Assembly (NCBI GenBank): GCA_020846935.1
Contig: JADLCY010000011.1
Location: forward strand, 62,001-126,000
Direction of reading: 5' to 3'
Length of the DNA: 64,000 nt
Origin: Gemmatimonadaceae bacterium
GTDB lineage: Bacteria > Gemmatimonadota > Gemmatimonadetes > Gemmatimonadales > Gemmatimonadaceae
Position 1 is the stretch's first letter, and the number at the start of each line of letters is the position of its first letter. Below are positions 47,699 to 56,368 of this stretch, in pieces. The translations under genes were made by a program, and so were the position numbers. A model generated the notes under the pieces. That model had not been told where the DNA came from. It did no database searches and saw only the letters and a list, made by a program, of their open reading frames with translations.

Positions 47699-50197
47699 CT
47701 ATCGGATCTCCGCACCACTGCGGTAGTAGTCGCCCAGCAGGTGTTCGGCGAAGTACTCCATCATCGCGCGGTTGAAGTACGGCTGATAGTCCCCGTATCC
47801 GTGCGGCTTGCCGGGCAACAGCATGAAGTCGAACCGTTTGTTGGCCTTGATGAGGGCGTTCACGAGCCGGATCGTGCCTCCGGGATGCACGTTGTTGTCC
47901 ATGTCTCCCGTGGCGAGCAGGATCCTGCCCTTGAGGTTCGGGGCCAGCTCGATGTTGGTGGGCACCTTGATCTCGTATCGGACGCTGTCATCGACGATCG
48001 TGGTGTCGAGCGTGACGGGTGCCCCGCCCACGCCGCTGCCGGAGGCGGCTCGGCGTCCGCGCGCCGCGCCGGAGCCGGCCACCACCGCCTTCAGGCCGTG
48101 ATACTGCTCGCTCCAGTTCTGATTGTAGATGTTGTTGTCGTGGTTTCCCGAGCTCGACACACCGACCTTGAAGAACTCGTTGTACGGCGGAAGCATCAAC
48201 GCCGCTCCGGTAAGGAAGCCGCCGCCCGAGTGTCCGTAGATCCCGACCTTCTCGATGTCGATGAACGCGTGGCGCGCCGCCAGCTGTTCGATGCCTGCCT
48301 TCTTGTCGGCGAGGGCGTAGTCGCGGAGGTTGAAGTACGAGAAGTTCTGATACGCATTGGAGCGCAGCGGATTCCCTCCCCGGTTGCCGATCTGGATCAC
48401 GATGAATCCGAGCTGCGCCAACTGCTGCTGCGTGCCACCCGGGTTGAACGCGACGTTCACCTGCTCCGTCTGCGGGCCGGGATACACGCTGGCGATGATC
48501 GGATACTTCTTCGTCGAATCGAAGTCGAAGGGTTTCCACATGTTGCCGTAGATGTCGGTCACCCCGTCGGCGGCTTTCACCACGAACGTCGTGGGCGGCT
48601 TCCATCCCATCGACGTGAGCTGGGAGAGATCCATCTGCTCGAGCGGCATGACCACGCGGCCGGTGACGTCGCGCAACACCGACGTCGGCGGGAGGTCAGG
48701 GCGCGACCAGCTGTCGACCACGAACTTCTTGCTGGGTGAGATCGTGAAGCTGTGGTCTCCGTCTCCTTCGTCGAGCCGACTGAAGCCCGAGCCGTCAGCA
48801 TTCACCTTGTAGAGGTGGCGCTGGTACACGTTCTCGCCCGGCTCCCGCCCCACCCCGCTCACGTAGATCACCCCCGCGGTCGAGTCGATCTGCGGGATCT
48901 GATCGGCGCGCCACGCGCCCGCGGTCAACGGCCGACGGTACGCGCCGTTGTGGTCGTACAGGTAGTAGTGGCCCCAACCGGAGCGCTCCGACCACCAGAC
49001 AATGTCACCGCCGGCCTTCGCATACCGGGGCGGCTGCCATTCGAGATTGGCGTTCTCCACGGACTCGGTGATCAGCACCTTGATCGCGTTGCTCGCCAGG
49101 TCGACTTCGATGAGCTCGAGCGCACGCTGCGGGCGATCGCGGCGCACCACGCGCAACGCCTGCGATCCGGTGGCGAAATGCACGTTGAGGAGCCGCTGGT
49201 CCTTCCACTTGCGAACGTTGACGGGCCTGACCGACGACTCGCCGCGACGGAACGCGTACAGCTCCGTCTGGGCCACGTTCTCCTCGCCGGGCATTGCGTA
49301 GGTGTATGAACTGAGCGTTGGACGCGGTTCGGCGAGCACGTTCACGAGATACAGTTCCTTGACCTTGCGCTGGTCCTGGCGCTGCACGGCAAACGCGCGC
49401 GAGTCCGGGGACCACACGACGTTCGCGCGAACGCGCGGGTCGCGGTTCCGCCCGCCCTGGCCTTGCGTGGAATCGTCCTGCTGCACCTGCGTGGTGTCGC
49501 GAAAACCGAACGAGCGATTTTTTTCGCCATCCGTCGAGATCTTCACCGTATCCGACCTGCCCTTCTCGACCAGATACAGGTTGTGATCTCTCGCAAACAC
49601 GAACGCGGTCGAGTCGGGGGACCAATTGCGGAAGTCGCCTTGCGGGGGGCCGAATGGGCCGCCACCCCCACCGCCACCGCCGCCCTGCTGCCGCTCCTCG
49701 CGCTCCTCGTCAGGCGGAATCGAGTCCCCGCGCGGTGGCCGTCCGATATTGCGAATCGTCTCCCCCGCCAGACTCCACTCGTAGCGCGTGGAGTCCACGG
49801 TGAATCGGATGTTGCGGTGGTCCCTGGTGAACGAGACCGTCGCAAACGGCAGGCGATTGGGGTCGTACGGCCGACGGTGGGCCGTGGCCAGTGCGGCCGC
49901 GAGCTTCACGTGATCGAAGAGCGGCCGCTTGACGCGCGTGGGCGGATATACGAGGTAGAACGTGTTGCCCGTGCGATCGCGCCAGTTGTACCACAGCGAG
50001 TCGCTCCGGCCGATGAACCGCGCCTGCACCGTGGTGCTGTAAGTGACGCGGCGCATGGTTTCGGCATTGAACTTCTCCGCCAGTTCCCAGTTGGCGCGCG
50101 CGCCGGGCGCGCGCACGGTCTGGGCCGGGAGCAGCGCCGGCGCAAACAAGGCAAGCGCCACGGCGAACACCGGGCGGCAGGGAATCGTGGGATGCAT
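47699..50197 (-). CDS. S9 family dipeptidyl-peptidase IV-like prolyl oligopeptidase
   Basis: Exported serine peptidase of 832 residues with signal peptide (VFAVALALFAPALLPAQ). An N-terminal DPP4-type beta-propeller (about 60-560) contains WSPDSTAFVFARDHNLYLV and SPDSRAFAVQRQD. The C-terminal alpha/beta hydrolase has YPIIASVYPGPQ, nucleophile IYGHSGGGFLTGAALM (Ser about 655), LLATGDMDNNVHPGG (Asp) and LLPGKPHGYGDY (His). A run of nine glycines lies in the propeller, encoded at 49658-49684. The start ATG 50197 has GAGGT about 9 nt upstream. It probably degrades oligopeptides in the periplasm. Confidence 0.92.
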   Translation of the reverse strand: MHPTIPCRPVFAVALALFAPALLPAQTVRAPGARANWELAEKFNAETMRRVTYSTTVQARFIGRSDSLWYNWRDRTGNTFYLVYPPTRVKRPLFDHVKLAAALATAHRRPYDPNRLPFATVSFTRDHRNIRFTVDSTRYEWSLAGETIRNIGRPPRGDSIPPDEEREERQQGGGGGGGGGPFGPPQGDFRNWSPDSTAFVFARDHNLYLVEKGRSDTVKISTDGEKNRSFGFRDTTQVQQDDSTQGQGGRNRDPRVRANVVWSPDSRAFAVQRQDQRKVKELYLVNVLAEPRPTLSSYTYAMPGEENVAQTELYAFRRGESSVRPVNVRKWKDQRLLNVHFATGSQALRVVRRDRPQRALELIEVDLASNAIKVLITESVENANLEWQPPRYAKAGGDIVWWSERSGWGHYYLYDHNGAYRRPLTAGAWRADQIPQIDSTAGVIYVSGVGREPGENVYQRHLYKVNADGSGFSRLDEGDGDHSFTISPSKKFVVDSWSRPDLPPTSVLRDVTGRVVMPLEQMDLSQLTSMGWKPPTTFVVKAADGVTDIYGNMWKPFDFDSTKKYPIIASVYPGPQTEQVNVAFNPGGTQQQLAQLGFIVIQIGNRGGNPLRSNAYQNFSYFNLRDYALADKKAGIEQLAARHAFIDIEKVGIYGHSGGGFLTGAALMLPPYNEFFKVGVSSSGNHDNNIYNQNWSEQYHGLKAVVAGSGAARGRRAASGSGVGGAPVTLDTTIVDDSVRYEIKVPTNIELAPNLKGRILLATGDMDNNVHPGGTIRLVNALIKANKRFDFMLLPGKPHGYGDYQPYFNRAMMEYFAEHLLGDYYRSGAEIR

Positions 50198-50518
50198 GGT
50201 GCAGGACCTCGGGACCGGGAGGAGTTGGGCGTGGCCGCGTGGCAGGTCGGCGGCGCAACCGCACAGATGTGCCACGTTGCACAGCGCCCGTCCAGTGGCC
50301 CATGGCACCGCTCGTGCGGATCTCGGGGCGAGACAGCGCCGCACAACGCCCCGACGCACCTCCCCGGTTCGCGATGTCGCCGAGCTGGTCGATCCCCGGC
50401 GATCGCCGCCTGCCCGCCGGCGAAGGTGATCCTCGCGAGTTTCGACGGGACCAGGACCTTCCGGTCGTTACCGCTGCGCGCCGGGGCCTGACGCGCCGCA
50501 AGACCGCGCATCGAGAGC
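50198..50518. other. Intergenic region of 321 nt, no gene recognised
   Basis: This spacer lies upstream of the S9 peptidase and downstream of the PAP2 phosphatase gene (both minus strand). Open frames here have no family motifs and unconvincing amino-acid composition. It should contain the S9 peptidase promoter. I saw no clear terminator hairpin with a T-run, repeat or RNA gene. Confidence 0.4.
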
Positions 50519-51241
50519 CTAACGAGTCGACCGGCGGTGCGCGTGCGCGACGACTCGGCGGCCGATGAAGGTCCCCACGCCCGCCCCCACGATCACGTCA
50601 CTTGCCCAATGCCGGTCCTCGTACATCCGCGATGCGCCAATGGCCACGGCCCCGGCATAGAGAAGCGGACGAACGATGCGTGCCGCCCTGGGACGCGACC
50701 GCCCAAGTTCGGCGCTGAACGCCGACGCGGCCGCAAACGCCACCGTCGTGTGCCCCGAAGGCATCGACGACCAGTCCTCCTTGTATCCACGGAACGGCGC
50801 GAACTCGTCACCGTCGGCAACGATCGCGTAGGGTCGGGCCCGCCCCACCACGTACTTGATCGCGCTCGTCACCACGCCGCCGAGCGCGATGGCTTCCGTC
50901 GCGTGCCACCCGGCGTCAGTCAACCCGGGCCGGTCGGTCGCCCAACCCGCCACGGACACACCCGCGGAGAGGATGAGCGCGCCGTAACTGCTCCCGACCA
51001 CTCGGGCGACATCCGCCGTGCGCGCCATGGCGCGATCGCTCTGCAGGCGCGGCGACTGCATCGAGTGCTTGAGGCGATTGTCGAACGGACCCACGAGCGT
51101 CGCGCCGAACAGCGCCCCCAGGACGACGGTCCCCTCGAACCGGGGGCGCCACTCGCGGCCGGTCGCCACCGAGTCCTGCGCGGCAACCGGCATGTTCAGC
51201 AGTACGACGCTCGCAGCAACGACAGCAGTTCCCCAGCTCAT
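50519..51241 (-). CDS. PAP2 superfamily phosphatase
   Basis: The 240-residue membrane-associated protein has a signal-like N-terminus (MSWGTAVVAASVVLLNMPVAAQ). The three PAP2 motifs are in order: KYVVGRARPY, SMPSGHTTVAFAAASAFSAE and SRMYEDRHWASDVIVGAGVG. It likely dephosphorylates lipid phosphates such as undecaprenyl-PP or phosphatidic acid on the periplasmic side. ATG 51241 is chosen because it opens the leader. The TAG stop is within CGTTAGGC. Confidence 0.88.
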   Translation of the reverse strand: MSWGTAVVAASVVLLNMPVAAQDSVATGREWRPRFEGTVVLGALFGATLVGPFDNRLKHSMQSPRLQSDRAMARTADVARVVGSSYGALILSAGVSVAGWATDRPGLTDAGWHATEAIALGGVVTSAIKYVVGRARPYAIVADGDEFAPFRGYKEDWSSMPSGHTTVAFAAASAFSAELGRSRPRAARIVRPLLYAGAVAIGASRMYEDRHWASDVIVGAGVGTFIGRRVVAHAHRRSTR

Positions 51242-51522
51242 GCGCACGAGTCGGTGCGGGATACCCGATAGTACCACGTCCGGGGGCAATTGGCACGACC
51301 CACCATCGCGACATGCTTGTCGGTGGTGCGCGCCACGTGAATGGATGGTCCGAAGTGCAGCGGAGTTCCACGGATCATCCGGCGCCTCCACGATCCGGAC
51401 CTCCGCCCCACCGAGGTCGACGGGCGTCGGATCGGCATCGCACGCGTTCCGGACGCACGCGTCGCGCATCGTTAGGTCGCCTTCCTTGTGAGCGCGCACC
51501 AGCGCCGGTACGTTCTCACGCC

Positions 51523-52020
51523 ATGACCCCACGCAACGTCGCCGCGATCGGCCTGACCCTGGTGTCCCTGGGCCTCCTCTGGCCCGGCCTGACGGACCCG
51601 GTCCTCACCATCACCGCGTCGATCACGGTCCTCGGCCAGACGCGCGAGGTGTTCCGGCAAACCCAGAGCATCGTGGAGTCGGTGCAGAACCTGCATCGCG
51701 CCGGCAACACGTTTGTAGCCGGACTGATCCTCCTGTTCAGCATCACCGTGCCGCTCATCAAGGTCGCCCTGCTGGTCGCCATGCTTGCCGTGCGCCGTAC
51801 GGCGTCCAGGCGCCGCCTGCACGCCATCGTCAACTCGGTCAGCAAGTGGGCCATGGCCGATGTGTTCGTGGTCGGCGTCTTCATCGCCTACCTGGCGGCG
51901 AGGGCCACCGACAACCTCGGTGCGGTGGCCGAGCGCGGCTTCTACTTCTTTGCCGCGTATTGCCTCACGTCGAACCTCGCGTTCCAGCTCCTCGAGGTCC
52001 CGGTCGATCACGCGTCGTGA
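51523..52020 (+). CDS. Single-domain paraquat-inducible protein A (PqiA)-like membrane protein
   Basis: The 165-residue inner-membrane protein has three to four helices: AAIGLTLVSLGLLWPGL, VAGLILLFSITVPLIKVALL, SKWAMADVFVVGVFIAYLA and the final ERGFYFFAAYCLTSNLAF. The pattern matches one PqiA repeat; classical PqiA has two with zinc cysteines, which are missing here. PqiA works with MCE protein PqiB in lipid transport, but no MCE gene is nearby. Start ATG 51523. CGTTAGGT, a variant of the recurrent octamer, lies at 51470-51477 in its upstream region. Confidence 0.8.
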   Translation: MTPRNVAAIGLTLVSLGLLWPGLTDPVLTITASITVLGQTREVFRQTQSIVESVQNLHRAGNTFVAGLILLFSITVPLIKVALLVAMLAVRRTASRRRLHAIVNSVSKWAMADVFVVGVFIAYLAARATDNLGAVAERGFYFFAAYCLTSNLAFQLLEVPVDHAS

Positions 52021-52023
52021 ATC

Positions 52024-53721
52024 TCAGAGATTCCGCCGCGTGAGTTCTTCCACCGCATGGTGGCACGCGCGTGCCGTGAGTGCCATGTAGGTCAGGGAGG
52101 GATTCTGGCAACCGCTCGACGTCATGCACGCGCCGTCCGTGATGAACAGGTTGGGCACGTCCCACGCCTGGTTCCAGCCGTTGAGCACCGACGTCCGGGC
52201 ATCGCGGCCCATGCGCGCCGTGCCCATCTCGTGGTTGGCGTTCCCCGGAGTACTGGGGCCACGCGTGGACTGGACGATGTTGCGCGCGCCTGCCGCCTCG
52301 AGCAGTTCGGCCGCCGCCACGTTCATGTCGCGATGAATGGCCAGCTCGTTGTCGCTCCAGGCACAGGTGATGTGGAGTGACGGGATGCCCCACGCGTCGA
52401 CGAGCGACGGATGGACGGTCGCCCGGTTCGTCGGCCTCGGGAGCATTTCGCCGTAGCCGTTGAACGCCATGGTCCACGGCCCCAGTTGCGTGAGCCGCGC
52501 CTTGAGAGCGACACCGATGCCCGGCGCACGGAGCGCGGCCTGCCACCCGGCCCGATTCGCGCCGCCCTGGAATCCGAAACCACGCACGAAGGCCGCCTTG
52601 TTGCCGCCGATGTTCCGGAAACGGGGCACGTAGATGCCGTTGGGCCGCTGGCCGATCACTTCGCGATCGGACCACTGCGCAAACTCGCCCGACGCACCGC
52701 CGTTCTTGATGTGGTCCATGAGGTTGCGACCCACCTGGTCGCTCGAGTTCGCGAGGCCACCAGGGAACTCGCGGGTCGCCGAGTTGAGCAGCAGCCGCGC
52801 CGTCTCGATCGCCGAGGCGCACAGGAACACCAGACGGCCGGTGAACTCCAGCTCCGCACGCGACTGCGCATCAACGACGCGAACGCCGGTCACGCGCCGT
52901 CGCGCGGGATCGTAGACGAGCCCACGCACGATGCTCCACGGTCGCAGCGTCAACCGCCCCGTGGCCTGCGCCGCCGGCAGGGTGGCATTCACGCTGCTGA
53001 AATACGACCTGGTGATGCATCCTCGCTGACAGGGACCGCAGTAGTGGCACGCGCCCCGCGCGCCGCGAGCCTCGGTGAGGACGGCCACGCGTCCGATCGT
53101 GAGCACGCGCTCGCGCCCATAGCGTTGCGCCATGCGGTCGCGCACATGCTGTTCGGCGATGTTGAACGCCATCGGCGGGAGGAACACGCCATCCGGGAGC
53201 TGCCGCAATTGTTCGGCGCGCCCGCTCACGCCGATGAAGCGCTCGACGCGGTCGTACCACGGCGCGAGGTCCGCGTAGCGGATCGGCCAGTCCACCGCGA
53301 TGCCGTCGCGCGCGTTTGCCTCGAAGTCGAGGTCGCTCATGCGGTAGACCTGCCGGCCCCATATGATCGACTTCCCGCCCACCTGTCGGGCGCGGAACCA
53401 GTCGAACGGAGTGTTGGCAGGCGTGCTGTAGGGGTTGTCGACGTCGTCAGTCCAGAAGCGGTGACTCACCTCGTCGAAGGAGACCGACCGCTGCTGCTCC
53501 GCCTGACGACGCGCCACGTAGCGCCGATCGCCGAGTCCACGAAAGCGCATCTCGAACGGCGCGCGGTGCTCGGCGTAGTCGCGCGACGGATCGATCGGGC
53601 GCCCGGCCTCGAGCACGAGCGTGCGCAACCCGAGTTCGGTCAGCTCCTTCGCCGCCCAGCCACCGGTCATGCCGGAGCCAACGACGATCGCGTCGAAGTC
53701 CGTGGTGCGCGCCTGGGTCAC
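52024..53721 (-). CDS. GMC-family FAD oxidoreductase with CxxCxxCxxxC cluster
   Basis: The 565-residue flavoenzyme begins after GTG 53721 (VTQARTTDFDAIVVGSG). It has FAD motif VVGSGMTGGWAAKELTELG, VGGKSIIWGRQVYRMSDLDFE and a C-terminal GMC_oxred_C domain with NHEMGTARMGRDARTSV and LFITDGACMTSSGCQNPSL. CHYCGPCQRGC near residues 222-232 has four cysteines in ferredoxin-like spacing, consistent with an Fe-S relay. It is preceded by a gluconate 2-dehydrogenase subunit 3 homologue (TGA-GGCC-GTG) and a TIM-barrel epimerase. The complex probably oxidises a sugar or polyol; no cytochrome gene is present here. An ATG at 53757 is a less likely start. Confidence 0.9.
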   Translation of the reverse strand: MTQARTTDFDAIVVGSGMTGGWAAKELTELGLRTLVLEAGRPIDPSRDYAEHRAPFEMRFRGLGDRRYVARRQAEQQRSVSFDEVSHRFWTDDVDNPYSTPANTPFDWFRARQVGGKSIIWGRQVYRMSDLDFEANARDGIAVDWPIRYADLAPWYDRVERFIGVSGRAEQLRQLPDGVFLPPMAFNIAEQHVRDRMAQRYGRERVLTIGRVAVLTEARGARGACHYCGPCQRGCITRSYFSSVNATLPAAQATGRLTLRPWSIVRGLVYDPARRRVTGVRVVDAQSRAELEFTGRLVFLCASAIETARLLLNSATREFPGGLANSSDQVGRNLMDHIKNGGASGEFAQWSDREVIGQRPNGIYVPRFRNIGGNKAAFVRGFGFQGGANRAGWQAALRAPGIGVALKARLTQLGPWTMAFNGYGEMLPRPTNRATVHPSLVDAWGIPSLHITCAWSDNELAIHRDMNVAAAELLEAAGARNIVQSTRGPSTPGNANHEMGTARMGRDARTSVLNGWNQAWDVPNLFITDGACMTSSGCQNPSLTYMALTARACHHAVEELTRRNL

Positions 53722-53725
53722 GGCC

Positions 53726-54292
53726 TCAGCCTCTCCGGCGCATGGGGGCGTTGCCATCGTACCGCATCGGCAGTGGCCACGCCGCAAGCGTGCGCCGCAT
53801 CCCGACCTCGGACGTGCAGTAACCCCAGACCGTGAGATACTTGAGCATCGCGAACCAGTGATCGTTGGCGCTCGCGTCCCGTGCCGACCGCAGGCGCTCC
53901 ACCTCGGCGTCGAACGTCTGGAGCCGGGAGACCTGCTGCGACTCCGTGCAGGCCACGAACACCCTGCCGTGCGCGGCGCGTGCCGCGGCATCGAGCGCGA
54001 CCAGGCCGGCGGTGAAGCGCGCGCGGTCGGCGTCCGGGTACCAGTCCGCCAGCATCGTATCGATGAACGCCGTCACGTCGGCGTCGGTGGCGCCGGGCGT
54101 CGCGGTCGCCGGGATGATGCGTTCCGCGGCGACCGCGACCACCCGTTGCTGCGCCGCATCGAGGGCGCGACCCGCGCGTGCCTGACGATGCACGTCGGCG
54201 CCGAGCGTCTCCAGGTCGTGGAGGCTCAGTCGGTGGAAGGCCGCGAGGCCACCGCTGGCGACCATCCACTGGAGCAGCGCGCGGCGTTCCAT
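53726..54292 (-). CDS. Gluconate 2-dehydrogenase subunit 3 family protein
   Basis: The 188-residue small subunit has an N-terminus MERRALLQWMVASGGLAAF that resembles a twin-arginine leader. The mature part has VVAVAAERIIPATATPGATDADVTAFIDTML and HWFAMLKYLTVWGYCTSEVGM, the family pattern in which the small subunit carries the GMC partner through the Tat pathway. Its ATG overlaps the epimerase stop by one base (TGATG), and it ends 4 nt before the GMC gene, so the three form one operon. Confidence 0.88.
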   Translation of the reverse strand: MERRALLQWMVASGGLAAFHRLSLHDLETLGADVHRQARAGRALDAAQQRVVAVAAERIIPATATPGATDADVTAFIDTMLADWYPDADRARFTAGLVALDAAARAAHGRVFVACTESQQVSRLQTFDAEVERLRSARDASANDHWFAMLKYLTVWGYCTSEVGMRRTLAAWPLPMRYDGNAPMRRRG

Positions 54293-55161
54293 CAGGGGAC
54301 GAGCCCGATCGATTGCAGGTACTGCCGCGACGTGAGCGCACAGTCCCGCGGGGTGCGGCCGGCGTCGGGTACGCTATCGAGTTCCACGATGATCCAGCCG
54401 TTCCAGTCCGCCGCGGCCAACGCCCTCACGATTCCCTTCACGTCCACGGTACCCTTTCCGAGTTCGACGAAGCGCGGCCCACGCGCGGCAGCGCTCGGTG
54501 CCGCGAGATCCTTGAGATGCATGAAGAGCAGGCGCTCGCGATACTGCGCGATGGCGCCCACCGGATCTCCGCCCGCGGCCTGCCAGTGCGCCGTATCGAG
54601 CTGGAGCTTCACATAGCGCGCATCGGCGGCGTCCAGCACGCGGGCCACGTCCTCGGGCGACTGCCCGAGGTTCCCCATGTGGTTGTGGTAGCCTAACGAC
54701 ACGCCGAGGTCGGCCACCCGACGCCCCAGTTCCGTGAGGAGGCGGCCCATGCGGGTATAGTCGGCGGAAGCCGGCGGCCGGCCGACCGGTCGCTCGTCCA
54801 CCACCTGGAGGTAGAGACCGCCTGCGTCGCGCAGGAACCGCGCGTGCCTGAGGTGGAGCGCGAGATCGGCCGCTTCGTGCTGTGGATCGAGCCGCACGAG
54901 CCCGCTCGAGAGTGCGACGAACGTCAACTCCTTCGCGGCCAGCAGCTCCCGCAGCGCATCCGGCCGACTTTCCCAGGAGGCGAGCGTGGTCGCCCGCAGC
55001 TGAATGCCCCGGTAGTCGAGGTCCGCGATGTCGTTGATCGCCGCGTTGTCGTTGCTGCCCCACGTGATCGCGGCGTAGCCCACGCGCGGCGCGACCGTCC
55101 GCCTGAACAATCCTGACGCGGACATCGCGGCCAAACCCTTGAGCACCTGGCGACGATGCAT
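54292..55161 (-). CDS. Sugar phosphate isomerase/epimerase (xylose-isomerase-like TIM barrel)
   Basis: The 289-residue protein starts MHRRQVLKGLAAMSASGLFR, a Tat-like leader, so it may be periplasmic. The AP-endonuclease-2/xylose isomerase-like barrel has VGYAAITWGSNDNAAINDIA, DYRGIQLRATTLASWE, VSLGYHNHMGNLGQSPEDV, YVKLQLDTAHWQAAGGD and LLFMHLKDLAAPS; the His/Glu/Asp residues are metal ligand positions. First gene of the operon with gluconate-2-DH subunit 3 and the GMC oxidoreductase. Together these suggest oxidation and epimerisation of a keto-sugar; the substrate is not known. Confidence 0.85.
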   Translation of the reverse strand: MHRRQVLKGLAAMSASGLFRRTVAPRVGYAAITWGSNDNAAINDIADLDYRGIQLRATTLASWESRPDALRELLAAKELTFVALSSGLVRLDPQHEAADLALHLRHARFLRDAGGLYLQVVDERPVGRPPASADYTRMGRLLTELGRRVADLGVSLGYHNHMGNLGQSPEDVARVLDAADARYVKLQLDTAHWQAAGGDPVGAIAQYRERLLFMHLKDLAAPSAAARGPRFVELGKGTVDVKGIVRALAAADWNGWIIVELDSVPDAGRTPRDCALTSRQYLQSIGLVP

Positions 55162-55434
55162 GCGCGAACATAAGTCGCGCCTGCGTTTGCGCCAGAGTTC
55201 GGATCGCGGACGACCAACCAGGGCGCGGGATGAGCCGCGTTCCACCCGGACTTGCGACGGCTGCCAGCCGGTTGACCCAGCGCCATGGGCGCGTTCTCTC
55301 AGGAGCAGGTTCCTCCGGCGGCGCTTTCGCGTGGGGGGGCGATGCATACCTTGCGGGTCGTCCGTCGTCGACGGACACGACCGACCGCGCGCGATGCGCG
55401 CCTCCGCACGACGCAACTGTTCACCCCCTGCGCC

Positions 55435-56157
55435 ATGCCTGCTTCAGGCACCATCCGCGACGTTCTGGGCCAGCTCGAAGCGGCGGGGACGCAACGCACC
55501 CGCGAGGGAATGGCCCGCTTCGGCATCGTCGCCCCCCGCGCGTTCGGCGTCTCGCTCACCGATATCCAGAAGATCGCCAAGCGTGTCGGTCGGGACCACG
55601 AGCTCGCGCTTGGCCTCTGGAAGACCGGCTGGTACGAGGCACGGCTCCTCGCCGCGTTCGTCGACGACCCGGCGTGCGTCTCCGCGTCGCAGATGGATGC
55701 CTGGGCGCGCGACTTCGACAACTGGGCCGTCTGCGACACGCTCTGCTTCAAGCTGTTTGATCGGACGCCACACGCCTGGAAGAAGGTGCATCAGTGGGCG
55801 CCAAGGTCGCAGGAGTTCGTTCGACGGGGCGCGTTCGCCCTGGTGGCAAGCCTCGGGGTGCACGACCGCGTGGCGAGCGACGCGCAGTTTCTCGCCACGC
55901 TGCCGCTCATCGAGCGATACGCGACGGACGAACGGAACTTCGTGAAGAAGGGCGTGAGCTGGGCGCTGCGTGTGGTTGGACGGCGCAGTCGGGCGCTGCA
56001 CGGCCCCGCACTTGCTCTCGCTCGACGGCTCGGCGACTCCGACGACGCCGCGGCGCGGTGGATCGGCAAGGACGCGTCCCGCGAGCTGGAGGGCGCGGTG
56101 GTGAAGCGCCACCTCGCGCGCAAAGCCGCTGCCGCCGGGAGACGAGCGCGACGCTGA
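55435..56157 (+). CDS. AlkD-like DNA alkylation repair enzyme
   Basis: The 240-residue HEAT-repeat DNA glycosylase begins MPASGTIRDVLGQLEAAG. The repeat units include RFGIVAPRAFGVSLTDIQKIAKRVG, LALGLWKTGWYEARLLAAFV, FDNWAVCDTLCFKLFDRTP and ERNFVKKGVSWALRVVGRRS, as in AlkD/AlkC-type enzymes that excise N3/N7-alkylated purines. ATG 55435 fits the family N-terminus. The gene stands alone with 273 nt upstream, without other repair genes nearby. Confidence 0.9.
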   Translation: MPASGTIRDVLGQLEAAGTQRTREGMARFGIVAPRAFGVSLTDIQKIAKRVGRDHELALGLWKTGWYEARLLAAFVDDPACVSASQMDAWARDFDNWAVCDTLCFKLFDRTPHAWKKVHQWAPRSQEFVRRGAFALVASLGVHDRVASDAQFLATLPLIERYATDERNFVKKGVSWALRVVGRRSRALHGPALALARRLGDSDDAAARWIGKDASRELEGAVVKRHLARKAAAAGRRARR

Positions 56158-56368
56158 CGATTTCGGATGCGGTCGCGAACCCTTCCCCACTCGCGTTTTT
56201 GCCCGGCCGTGCGCTGGCATCTTGCTCCCAGGTCTCGCGCCCCTCTTCGGCGTTGGGTCACCCAACGCCCCCTCTTCTGACCGCTCGCCCGGCCGCGGGC
56301 CGTCCGGTTAGCTTCTTGAGTTCCCGCCGGGCCTCCGGATCCGCGGGGCCCAAACCCACCCGTCCGCC

